Source: an uncultured Prevotella sp.
GTDB lineage: Bacteria > Bacteroidota > Bacteroidia > Bacteroidales > Bacteroidaceae
Direction of reading: 5' to 3'
Assembly (NCBI GenBank): GCA_900557405.1
Contig: USSF01000049.1
Coordinates: 1 to 16,758 of the forward strand
DNA: 16,758 nt
Shown: piece after piece, positions 1 through 5,715 of the stretch
How positions within the stretch are numbered: the first letter of the stretch is position 1
Layout of the letters: each line of letters starts with the position of its first letter
Notes under the pieces: model-generated
Database searches by the model: none
What the model saw: the letters and a program-made list of their open reading frames with translations, nothing else
What the model was told of the DNA's origin: nothing
Made by a program: the position numbers and the translations under genes

Positions 1-64
1 AAAAGAAAAAAAAATTTTTTTATTGGAAAAAGAATATCCACCGTCACATACTATACATTACAAG

Positions 65-103
65 AAGGAGACGAGTTGACAAGGAGACGAGTTGACAAGG
101 AAG
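65..103. repeat. GACGAGTTGAC-type tandem repeat, locus 1
   Basis: Two exact tandem copies of the 16-bp unit AAGGAGACGAGTTGAC lie at 65-80 and 81-96, followed by a partial third start (AAGGAAG). Variants of the same motif occur at 2734-2790 and 16614-16635, always outside genes. This copy lies just beyond the 3' end of the minus-strand operon. The rest of 1-131 is AT-rich and shows no gene. I see no transposase or target-site duplication. It is best described as a dispersed intergenic repeat of unknown role. Confidence 0.75.
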
Positions 104-131
104 ATGGCGGATTAAATGACCGGTTGGGATT

Positions 132-704
132 TTAATATATCACGAGCCCAAGCACGCCGCAGAGCAGCATGATGAGTATCGGATTCGACTTCTTGTAGCG
201 TGTCATCACAAACGAGAACGCGAAGATTGCGATGCTTATCCAGAAGCTTACGGGGTCCTCGCTGATGCTCCCGAAGTTGTCTTTAGTCATGAGCAGCACG
301 GCGGCTGCGGCGATGAGTCCCACGATGGCGGGGCGCAATCCGCCGAACACGTCCTTCACCACCTTTGAGTCCTTGTGGGTGATGAGATAACGGCTGATGA
401 GAATCATGATGATGAACGGCAGCCAGATTATCGAGAGCGACGCCAGGACAGAGCCGAGCACTGCCGCCCATTCGGGATAGCCGGCGTGCAACACGGATGT
501 GTAGCCTGCGTATGTGGCGGCGTTGATGCCGATAGGGCCTGGCGTGGACTGGCTTATCGCCACTATGTCTGTAAACTCGGCGTTGGTCATCCAATGGTTC
601 TTTACCACCACCTCATTGTGTATCAGCGAGAGCATCGCGTAGCCTCCGCCGAAATTGAACGTGCCTATCTTCGTGAAGATGAGGAATATCTTTAGGAAAA
701 TCAT
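132..704 (-). CDS. Chromate transporter family (CHR) protein, single domain, second of a pair
   Basis: A 190-residue, strongly hydrophobic protein matching one CHR domain. It has the signature FNFGGGYAM near residue 17, followed by a conserved segment containing STPGPIGINAATYAGY around residues 53-68, and several membrane helices. Known family members export chromate or related oxyanions, either as one long two-domain protein or as two short proteins acting together. This protein and its upstream neighbour (794-1375) have the short paired form, so a heteromeric inner-membrane transporter is the natural reading. Substrate is not proven: many CHR proteins in anaerobes have no demonstrated chromate role. 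It is the last gene of the minus-strand run, 89 bp after its partner, and that gap is low-complexity AT repeat. The start ATG directly precedes the conserved helix, so it is well placed. Confidence 0.85.
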   Translation of the reverse strand: MIFLKIFLIFTKIGTFNFGGGYAMLSLIHNEVVVKNHWMTNAEFTDIVAISQSTPGPIGINAATYAGYTSVLHAGYPEWAAVLGSVLASLSIIWLPFIIMILISRYLITHKDSKVVKDVFGGLRPAIVGLIAAAAVLLMTKDNFGSISEDPVSFWISIAIFAFSFVMTRYKKSNPILIMLLCGVLGLVIY

Positions 705-822
705 AATTAGGATTTTGAGTTTAGAGTTATTCGAATTTAGAGTTTAGAATTAAGAATCAGTCAGACAATTCTTCATTCTTCATTTTTAATTCTTCATTCT
801 TCATTCTTAATTCTTAATTTCC
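705..822. repeat. Low-complexity AAGAAT(T/G) repeat running into a gene end
   Basis: Read on the minus strand, this stretch is a series of AAGAATTAAGAATGAAGAAT-like units followed by CTAAACTCTAAATTC-like units. It fills the gap between the two CHR genes and also encodes the last residues (about IKNEE) and the TGA stop of the 794-1375 gene. A similar AACTCTAAATTC string sits directly before the sigma-factor start at 3890-3912. It looks like a dispersed simple-sequence element that has moved into or been recruited as a gene end. No promoter box is evident in it. Confidence 0.6.
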
Positions 823-1375
823 CCCACAGCCATCCGCCTACTCCGGCAGCTATTATTATAAGTATAGGCGAAACGCCGAAGAGGGCGATGAGGGCACAGC
901 ATACGATGGGAATCCAGATGTTGCGCCACGAGAGCTTCGCCGTCTTCGCCATGGTGAAACAGGGCGAAGCGATGAGCGCCACCACTGCCGGGCGCACTCC
1001 ACGGAAGAACTTGCCCACGTATGGATTGTCCTTGAAAGCCTGGAAGAAGATGGCTATCAGCAGGATTGCCAGTATCGAGGGCAGGGTGATTCCCACAGCC
1101 CCCACTATGCCGCCCCACACTCCGCGGAGCTTGTAGCCGATGTGGCTCGCCATGTCGATGGCGAAGATGCCGGGCGTGGTCTGTGCCACCACCATGATGT
1201 CCATGAATTCCTGCTTGTCCATCCATCCCTTCTTGTCCACGAACTCGCGCTCCATGATGGGAATCATGGCGTATCCGCCGCCGAGGGTGAAAGCACCGAT
1301 TTTGTTGCAGGTGAGGAAAAAGTCCAAAAGCATATTCCGTTGTCTTTTTTTATTCCGGTTCCGCATGTACGCCAT
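794..1375 (-). CDS. Chromate transporter family (CHR) protein, single domain, first of a pair
   Basis: A 193-residue membrane protein with one CHR domain. The FTLGGGYAMIP signature lies near residues 31-41, then the TTPGIFAIDMASHIGY segment near residues 68-83, then hydrophobic helices including VRPAVVALIASP. It is about 30-35% similar by eye to the 132-704 protein and is its likely partner in a two-subunit transporter. The first ATG gives a basic leader (MAYMRNRNKKRQRN); an internal ATG at 1333 would give a 179-residue protein starting MLLDFFLTCNKIGAF, closer to the usual family N-terminus, so the start is uncertain. It follows queF by 42 bp and is probably cotranscribed with the queuosine genes. 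The C-terminal five residues and stop lie in AT simple-sequence repeat. Confidence 0.85.
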   Translation of the reverse strand: MAYMRNRNKKRQRNMLLDFFLTCNKIGAFTLGGGYAMIPIMEREFVDKKGWMDKQEFMDIMVVAQTTPGIFAIDMASHIGYKLRGVWGGIVGAVGITLPSILAILLIAIFFQAFKDNPYVGKFFRGVRPAVVALIASPCFTMAKTAKLSWRNIWIPIVCCALIALFGVSPILIIIAAGVGGWLWGKLRIKNEE

Positions 1376-1417
1376 GCGCTGCGCTATATGAATATGTATT
1401 TTCTTTCTTCTTTATTG

Positions 1418-1888
1418 TTACATTCCGTGCTGCATGAAGCGCTGCTGGGCGAGTGCCTCGTATTTGGTGCCGGGTCTGCCGTAGTTGGCAAACGGGAAGA
1501 TGCTTATTCCGCCGCGCGGCTTGAAGAGTCCCGTCACTTCGATATAGCGCGGGTCCATCAGCTTCACCAGGTCTTTCATGATGATGTTCACGCAGTCTTC
1601 ATGGAAGTCGCCGTGGTTGCGGAAGCTGAAGAGATACAGCTTCAGGCTCTTGCTCTCCACCATTTTCACGTCGGGGATGTATTTGATGATGATCTCGCCG
1701 AAGTCGGGCTGTCCGGTAATCGGACAGAGGGTTGTGAACTCGGGGCAGTTGAACTGCACCCAATAGTCGTTCTCCTTGTGCTTGTTCTCAAAGGTCTCGA
1801 GCACCTCGGGAGCATAGTCCATCCTGTACTCCGTCTTCTTGCCGAGGGCGTGCAGACCCTCGTCTTTTCTGTTTTCGCTGTTTGTCAT
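1418..1888 (-). CDS. queF: NADPH-dependent 7-cyano-7-deazaguanine (preQ0) reductase QueF
   Basis: QueF reduces the nitrile of preQ0 to the aminomethyl group of preQ1, using two NADPH, in the pathway to the tRNA-modified base queuosine. This 156-residue protein is the short unimodular form (Bacillus subtilis type). Visible active-site features are Cys55 and Asp62 in [10 protein letters not shown], the ESKSLK family motif at residues 78-83, and His96-Glu97 in NHGDFHED. The numbers coincide with the known B. subtilis residues (Cys55, Asp62, His96, Glu97). It starts 5 bp after the stop of the yhhQ-type transporter gene, so transport of a queuosine precursor and its reduction are coexpressed. Nothing is missing or truncated. 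The protein is cytosolic and has no signal peptide. Confidence 0.96.
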   Translation of the reverse strand: MTNSENRKDEGLHALGKKTEYRMDYAPEVLETFENKHKENDYWVQFNCPEFTTLCPITGQPDFGEIIIKYIPDVKMVESKSLKLYLFSFRNHGDFHEDCVNIIMKDLVKLMDPRYIEVTGLFKPRGGISIFPFANYGRPGTKYEALAQQRFMQHGM

Positions 1889-1893
1889 TGTTA

Positions 1894-2583
1894 TTAAATA
1901 CTCCTTATTCTCCAGATATTATAGCTTATGCCCTCGTCGTAGGCGTCCTCGCCCTCAAGCTCTTTGGTCTTCCTCACCACGCGGATGGTTACGGGCAGCA
2001 CGATGATTTCGTATGCCGTCTTGAGGAGCACCTGCGATGCCACGAGCATCGGAATCTCGCTCCACGGCACCACGCCGCCCAGGGCCAACGGGAAGAATAT
2101 CACCGAATCCGCCGCCTCGCCGTACACCGTACTCATTATGGCGCGCAGGGCGAAGCGCTTTCCTCCGTCGGAAACTTTCATGCGGCTCATCACGTAGGCA
2201 TTGATGAACGAACCGGCGAGGAACGCGATGAACGACGCGGCGGCAATGCGCGGCGCCAGTCCGAACACGGCATGGAAGCCTTCCTCATTCTGCCAGTAGG
2301 GAGCTCCCGGGATAGCATCGCAGAGGGCGCCGAATGCCACGAAGATGAAGTTCATCAGGAATCCCAGCCAGATGAGCAGGCGCGCCTTGCGGTAGCCCCA
2401 CACCTCACACACGCAGTCGTTTATGATATACGACACGGGAAACACCAGCAGTCCGCCGGTGATGCTGATCGGTCCGAAAGATATCTGCTTTGTCTCGAGC
2501 ACGTTTGCCGTAATCAGGCATACGCAGAAGAGCACGCTGAAAAGCATGAACAGCACGCTCACTTTATTTTCATTTCTATTCAT
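1894..2583 (-). CDS. yhhQ: Queuosine precursor transporter, YhhQ (VUT/COG1738) family
   Basis: A 229-residue polytopic membrane protein of the YhhQ family, which imports 7-cyano- and/or 7-aminomethyl-7-deazaguanine. Typical features are an N-terminal helix ending in [12 protein letters not shown], the segment [21 protein letters not shown] near residues 48-68 with its acidic/Cys cluster, and [18 protein letters not shown] around residues 149-166. About six hydrophobic segments are visible. The gene is first in the minus-strand run and is followed at 5 bp by queF, which strongly supports the substrate assignment. A good minus-strand promoter lies at 2694-2725, giving a leader of roughly 100 nt. 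I found no convincing preQ1 riboswitch in that leader. Confidence 0.92.
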   Translation of the reverse strand: MNRNENKVSVLFMLFSVLFCVCLITANVLETKQISFGPISITGGLLVFPVSYIINDCVCEVWGYRKARLLIWLGFLMNFIFVAFGALCDAIPGAPYWQNEEGFHAVFGLAPRIAAASFIAFLAGSFINAYVMSRMKVSDGGKRFALRAIMSTVYGEAADSVIFFPLALGGVVPWSEIPMLVASQVLLKTAYEIIVLPVTIRVVRKTKELEGEDAYDEGISYNIWRIRSI

Positions 2584-2693
2584 AATCCTTGTTTTGTTTA
2601 GTCTCCGCCACCACTACGGATGCCACGGAGTCAGGGAGGTTTATCAAGCACTCGCCGATTCTGTTCCAGCCTTCTCCTCTCAGAAAGCGGCTG

Positions 2694-2725
2694 CAAAGTT
2701 ACTCATTTTTTCGTTTCCTTCCAAA
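2694..2725 (-). promoter_or_regulatory. Bacteroidetes-type promoter for the yhhQ-queF-CHR run
   Basis: Read on the minus strand there is a -33-like TTTG (2722-2725) and, after 20 bp, a -7 box TAACTTTG (2694-2701) that matches TAnnTTTG exactly. Transcription would start near 2687, leaving about 100 nt before the yhhQ ATG. The leader contains CTCCG...CGGAG arms around 2606-2632 that could form a weak hairpin. Confidence 0.7.
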
Positions 2726-2733
2726 TAAATTCT

Positions 2734-2790
2734 ATTGACAAGCTTACGAGGAGACGAGCTGACTAGGAGACGAGAAAACGAGCAGACAAG
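2734..2790. repeat. GACGAGTTGAC-type repeat, locus 2
   Basis: A run of related short units: TTGACAAG, then GAGGAGACGAGCTGACTA, GGAGACGAG, AACGAGCAGACAAG. It is a degenerate version of the tandem units at 65-103. It lies between the divergent yhhQ promoter and the DUF6249-like gene. The wider gap 2584-3036 has no convincing gene; ORFs there are short and lack family features. It holds the minus-strand promoter, this repeat, and a plus-strand -7 box at 2972-2979. Confidence 0.6.
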
Positions 2791-2971
2791 CATATCGGAT
2801 GAAGCTTCAGTCCCTATATATATAATAAGGTGTTCAAGCTCTTGGTTCAGACAGAAGTCGGAGGCTTGCAAGCGACAAGGGTGGTTCCCCGTTTTTGTCC
2901 GGCTCCATTGTCCGGAGTGAAGGGCAGTAAAAAAAAAGCGAACTTCCACAGTAGAATGCAGTTTTTTTTCG

Positions 2972-2979
2972 TATGTTTG
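2972..2979 (+). promoter_or_regulatory. -7 box TATGTTTG before the DUF6249-like gene
   Basis: TATGTTTG matches TAnnTTTG exactly and lies 57 bp before the ATG at 3037. No clear -33 TTTG is seen at the expected distance, so the assignment rests on the -7 box and position alone. The likely start of transcription is near 2986. Confidence 0.5.
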
Positions 2980-3036
2980 CAACCAAACGGGGATACCGAT
3001 ACGTCTAACAGACAAAGAAACAAAAACGATAAAGAT

Positions 3037-3783
3037 ATGAAAAAGATTTTAGCAGCACTCATGGCAGGAATGATTCTGACAGGCACCCTGCCGGCAACAG
3101 CACAGCATCACCGACACACTCCGTTGGCAAGCGTAAAGGCGACACAGCAGACAGACAAGGACGGGAACACGAAAGCCTCAGCGGCCATCGTGGCATACTC
3201 CGACACGGCAAGTGTGGACTCGGCAGACGTGGACACTGTAGGCTTTAACGCCGATGCCGGCACGCAGGGATGGGACGAGCCGTACGACATAGACGGGCTT
3301 GCCAAATTGATGGGCAATGCCTTCGTGCCCATAGCCATAGTATTCATCATGTTCTTCCTCGCACCGGTGATGATAATCGCCCTGATAATCTACTTCGTCA
3401 TCAAATCGCGCAAGCAGAAGATACAGCTCGCCGAACTGGCGCTGAAGAACGGGCAGCCCATACCGCAGGAAGTGGCCCAAACCAAGCCTCAGCCCAACGA
3501 CCAGGCGCTCTGGGAGAAGGGAGTGAAGAGGATGTTCCTCGGCATAGGCATCGTGATATTCGCCAGTTTCATACACAGCAGAATGTTTATGTGCATCGGA
3601 TTCCTCGTGGCACTCTATGGCGCAGGACTCGCCGTAGTGGCATGGACCACAAAGAAGAATATTGCACCGACAGCCAACAATACCGACGCCAACATCCCTG
3701 ATTCCCACGCCAACACGACGGACCCGGGCAACAAGACCGCAAACGGCGAAGGCACTACGGCAACCCCAAACGAAGAGGTTTAG
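3037..3783 (+). CDS. DUF6249-like exported/membrane protein beside a sigma factor
   Basis: A 248-residue protein. An open frame extends upstream to 2830, but the ATG at 3037 begins a clear signal sequence (MKKILAALMAGMILTGTLPATA, cleavage near residue 22) and lies after the -7 box, so this start is preferred. Residues 23-95 are polar. A strong membrane helix spans about 97-122, then a basic stretch (KSRKQKIQLAELALKNGQPIP), then two further hydrophobic segments at about 167-180 and 183-203 and a Thr/Asn-rich tail. The helix followed by LAELALKNGQPIP resembles the DUF6249 family, recalled as occurring next to ECF sigma genes in Bacteroidetes. Here too it is followed by a sigma gene and a small membrane protein. 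The role is unknown; a membrane partner of the sigma system is an inference. Confidence 0.75.
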   Translation: MKKILAALMAGMILTGTLPATAQHHRHTPLASVKATQQTDKDGNTKASAAIVAYSDTASVDSADVDTVGFNADAGTQGWDEPYDIDGLAKLMGNAFVPIAIVFIMFFLAPVMIIALIIYFVIKSRKQKIQLAELALKNGQPIPQEVAQTKPQPNDQALWEKGVKRMFLGIGIVIFASFIHSRMFMCIGFLVALYGAGLAVVAWTTKKNIAPTANNTDANIPDSHANTTDPGNKTANGEGTTATPNEEV

Positions 3784-3912
3784 ATCGGAAGCTTCAAATT
3801 CAAGACTCTTGATTGAAAACCCTTAATCGCAGCGAAGCGGGAACAACTCTGAGTTGGCTTTCCCTTCGGCCGCCGAACTTCGTTTCTTAACTCCCAACTC
3901 TAAATTCCAATT
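3784..3912. repeat. Intergenic repeat-like segment with short inverted arms
   Basis: This 129-bp gap has several short structured pieces: GAGTTGG (around 3851) against CCAACTC (around 3893), TTCGG-CCG-CCGAA in the middle, and an AACTCCCAACTCTAAATTCC string directly before the sigma ATG. The last part resembles the AT-rich leader at 705-740. No TAnnTTTG box is visible, so the sigma gene is probably read through from the DUF6249-like gene. It looks like decayed dispersed repeat, not coding sequence. Confidence 0.45.
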
Positions 3913-4218
3913 ATGAATGATATAACTCTTGTTACGCAAGTGGTGGTATTTGGCAACAAGCGCGCCTTCGACGCGCTGTTGCGCAAATACCAGTCGCAGG
4001 TGAGGCGCTTCCTCCTCGGCTTGACCGTGGGCGACAGCCAGCTTGCCGACGACCTTGCGCAGGAGACGTTCATAAAGGCATACATGAACATCGGAAAATT
4101 CCGCGGACTGTCATCCTTCTCCACATGGATAATGCGCATAGCATACAACACACACTACGACTACCGACGCACGCACCACCAGACCGAAGACGCCGACACA
4201 CCGGCAGTGGCAGCCTGA
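3913..4218 (+). CDS. Sigma-70 region 2 fragment (N-terminal half of interrupted sigma factor)
   Basis: If the TGA at 4216 acts as a stop, this frame gives 101 residues holding only sigma region 2: core-RNA-polymerase binding and -10 recognition helices, with DDLAQETFIKAYMNI and the aromatic FSTWIMRIAYNTHYDY segment. It ends in a linker rich in Thr/Asp/Ala. Alone it could bind core polymerase but would lack -35 contacts. See the joined entry 3913-4449. Confidence 0.6.
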   Translation: MNDITLVTQVVVFGNKRAFDALLRKYQSQVRRFLLGLTVGDSQLADDLAQETFIKAYMNIGKFRGLSSFSTWIMRIAYNTHYDYRRTHHQTEDADTPAVAA

Positions 4219-4251
4219 AGCGGAGGGACAACGACAGACTGCGCCCTGGGC

Positions 4252-4449
4252 ATGGACATACTCAACGCCCTCGCCACGCTGAAACCCGAAGAGCGCACCT
4301 GCATAACGCTGCAGCTCATCGAGGGGCAGCCAATAGACAAGATAGCGAGCATAACGGGAATGACAAGCGGCACGGTGAAATCACACCTGCACCGCGGAAA
4401 GGAGAAACTGACAACCTATCTAAAGAACAACGGATATGAAAGAAGATAA
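4252..4449 (+). CDS. Sigma-70 region 4 fragment (C-terminal half of interrupted sigma factor)
   Basis: From the first ATG after the TGA, in the same frame, 65 residues encode a complete sigma region 4: LATLKPEERTCITLQLIEG, then a helix-turn-helix ending in SGTVKSHLHRGKEKLTTYLK. The ATG lies 33 nt after the internal stop, and there is no clear ribosome-binding sequence. Its 3' end overlaps the next gene by 14 bp. Independent translation would give a region-4-only protein, comparable in principle to known split sigma systems; this is unproven. Confidence 0.5.
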   Translation: MDILNALATLKPEERTCITLQLIEGQPIDKIASITGMTSGTVKSHLHRGKEKLTTYLKNNGYERR

Positions 4450-4834
4450 GAACGACATGCTACTGGACGAGTTTTTCTCACACGCCAGACAGGCGGAAAT
4501 CCCCGACGAAGGATTCTCCGACAGCGTGATGCAGAGCATCGACGCTCTGGGCGACAAGCGTCTGGAGCGTCTGTCGCGCATCTGGACAGCCGTATGCACC
4601 CTGCTCGGAGCGGCATTCGTCATATTCTCGGCAGCCAAAGCCGGATTCCATCTGTACAGCGCAAAGGAAATAGCGGGCTTGGTCATCTCGCACTTCGCAC
4701 GCATGATGCACGGCATCCTGGCCCTGAATCCGGCCGACATACCGCAATACGTCTACGCCATCCCGCTCCTCGTAACCATTCTGCTCGCCATCCTCATAAT
4801 AAAGAAGGAAGGCAGACAGACGGTCTTATACTAA
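4436..4834 (+). CDS. Small two-helix membrane protein, DUF5056-like, likely sigma partner
   Basis: A 132-residue protein that begins 14 bp before the end of the sigma frame, so the two are translationally coupled. The N-terminal 45 residues are soluble and charged, with LLDEFFSHARQAEIPDEGFSDSVMQSI-like sequence (residues 9-35), similar to Bacteroidetes DUF5056 proteins as I recall them. Two membrane helices follow at about 50-68 and 106-122, with a short basic tail. A soluble N-terminus, membrane anchor and overlap with an ECF sigma gene suggest an anti-sigma or sigma-tethering role; no zinc-binding HxxxCxxC anti-sigma motif is present. Function is inferred from context only. The intact frame argues that the locus is not simply decaying. 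Confidence 0.75.
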   Translation: MKEDKNDMLLDEFFSHARQAEIPDEGFSDSVMQSIDALGDKRLERLSRIWTAVCTLLGAAFVIFSAAKAGFHLYSAKEIAGLVISHFARMMHGILALNPADIPQYVYAIPLLVTILLAILIIKKEGRQTVLY

Positions 4835-4902
4835 GCCGTTGGCGGAATGAACATCCGCATCAAGGCTCTCTTCGCCGGCCGGAAAGCAATGCTTCTCCGT
4901 AC

Positions 4903-4986
4903 GTCCCACTATAGTGAAAAGTATTTCTCACTGCAGTGGGATTCATTTTTCACTATTGTGAGAAATACTTTTCACTATAGTGGGAC
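4903..4986. repeat. 29-bp perfect inverted repeat with internal CACT-nn-AGTG palindromes
   Basis: Positions 4903-4931 and 4958-4986 are exact reverse complements (29 bp each) around a 26-nt centre. Inside lie two perfect 10-bp palindromes CACTATAGTG, one in each arm, one CACTGCAGTG, and a near copy CACTATTGTG. The element sits in a 307-bp gap (4835-5141) with no convincing gene; a 71-codon frame across it is an artefact of the repeat. It has no T-run directly after the hairpin, so it is not a standard terminator. It may be a dispersed intergenic palindrome or a miniature element. Confidence 0.85.
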
Positions 4987-5117
4987 GACCGATGAAGCAC
5001 CCATACCTCATATCAAAAAGGATATGTTTTTCATTAAAAATACGCCATTATCATCATTTTAATCTAAAAGTTTGTTATTTGCATAGCAATAAACAATGCA
5101 GGATAAACTTTTTGCAT

Positions 5118-5125
5118 TAACTTTG
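5118..5125 (+). promoter_or_regulatory. -7 box TAACTTTG before the metal-loop/TonB receptor pair
   Basis: TAACTTTG matches TAnnTTTG exactly and lies 16 bp before the ATG at 5142, giving a very short leader. No clear -33 TTTG is seen about 20 bp upstream. No similar box is evident in the 208 bp before the receptor gene, so this may serve both genes. Confidence 0.5.
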
Positions 5126-5141
5126 CGAAAAAGATTGGATA

Positions 5142-5507
5142 ATGATCAGGATTGACATAAGGAGAATTAAATTTGCACGGTTGCTGCTGCTGGTATACTT
5201 GCCACTGCTGATAGCCGTCACTTTCCACCACCATTCGGAAGCGGAAAGGGCAAGTGCCGTTCCTTTCTGCCAGGACTGCATCAAACATGTTCACCACGAC
5301 GGCCACCTGACGGCACAGACCTCGTTCAGTCACGACTGCGTATTGTGCCAGTTGCAAAGTTTGCCGTATGTGGTTCCTACGACAGTAAGGATTGCCGTGT
5401 TCATGGCAATCGCCCACATCGTCTACATTGTGTCTTGTCCGTTCGTCAAGACGCGTGAGGACGATAGCCTATCCACCCGTGCCCCACCGGCACCGGCTTC
5501 TCTTTAG
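5142..5507 (+). CDS. Small His/Cys-rich membrane protein next to a TonB-dependent receptor
   Basis: A 121-residue protein with hydrophobic segments at about 11-27 and 83-99 enclosing a loop dense in metal ligands: His29-31, Cys43-x-x-Cys46, His49, His51-52, His55, His64, Cys66-x-x-Cys69. The basic N-terminus suggests the loop faces the periplasm. Small proteins with such loops (for example the DUF2946 type in proteobacteria) occur near metal-related TonB receptors, but I cannot assign a family firmly. The gene lies 208 bp upstream of the receptor in the same direction. A role in periplasmic binding, sensing or hand-over of zinc, copper or iron is inferred. The start is uncertain only in detail: the ATG at 5142 lies just after the -7 box. 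Confidence 0.7.
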   Translation: MIRIDIRRIKFARLLLLVYLPLLIAVTFHHHSEAERASAVPFCQDCIKHVHHDGHLTAQTSFSHDCVLCQLQSLPYVVPTTVRIAVFMAIAHIVYIVSCPFVKTREDDSLSTRAPPAPASL

Positions 5508-5542
5508 CTTTTTATATTTTATAAATGGTAGAATTGTCGGCT

Positions 5543-5570
5543 GGCATCAGCATTGGAGCCAATGTCTGCC
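5543..5570 (+). other. Hairpin between the metal-loop gene and the receptor gene
   Basis: GGC(5543-5545)...CATTGG(5551-5556)-AG-CCAATG(5559-5564)...GCC(5568-5570) can form a hairpin with an internal loop. No T-run follows, so it is not a clear terminator; it could stabilise or partly attenuate the transcript. The rest of 5508-5715 shows no gene or promoter box. Confidence 0.4.
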
Positions 5571-5715
5571 GGTCATACGCATGCAGCCTTATCCGTCTGC
5601 AAGCATCAAATACCCGTGCATAAGCCCGAACATGCTTGGGACAACGTATATATTGGTGTCTACGGCATGAGGTTTCTGCATGTAATTATTCACACTTAAT
5701 TTAAAAAAAAGACAA

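Larger units (their letters stand above)
3913..4449 (+). pseudogene. ECF-like sigma-70 factor interrupted by an in-frame TGA
   Basis: Read as one frame, 3913-4449 gives an ECF-like sigma factor of 177 residues plus one internal TGA at 4216-4218 (codon 102). Region 2 (about residues 10-87) includes DDLAQETFIKAYMNIGKFRG and STWIMRIAYN; region 4 (about residues 115-175) includes the LKPEERTCITLQLIEGQPID start and the helix-turn-helix TSGTVKSHLHRGKEKL. The stop falls in the variable linker between them and there is no frameshift. Possible readings are a fresh nonsense mutation, a base error, stop read-through, or a split sigma factor re-initiating at ATG 4252. TGA is a normal terminator elsewhere in this window (for example 8086-8088 and 16514-16516), so genome-wide recoding is unlikely. 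The gene lies between the DUF6249-like gene and an overlapping small membrane-protein gene. Confidence 0.75.

Noticed and set aside
1142..2601. Long plus-strand frames opposite queF and yhhQ
   Set aside because: They are antisense shadows; the minus-strand products match known families with intact active-site motifs.
2584..2693. preQ1 riboswitch in the yhhQ-queF leader
   Set aside because: The genes make it expected, but I see no class I hairpin with the A-rich tail or any other recognisable class; only a weak CTCCG/CGGAG hairpin. A covariance-model search would settle it.
2830..3036. Upstream extension of the DUF6249-like frame
   Set aside because: It would bury the signal peptide 69 residues into the protein and cross the -7 box at 2972-2979.
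3913..4449. TGA recoded as a sense codon genome-wide
   Set aside because: TGA ends other well-defined genes here (8086-8088 and 16514-16516), so it is a normal stop.
4847..5062. 71-codon open frame
   Set aside because: It runs across the 29-bp inverted repeat, has no family features, and its composition comes from the repeat.
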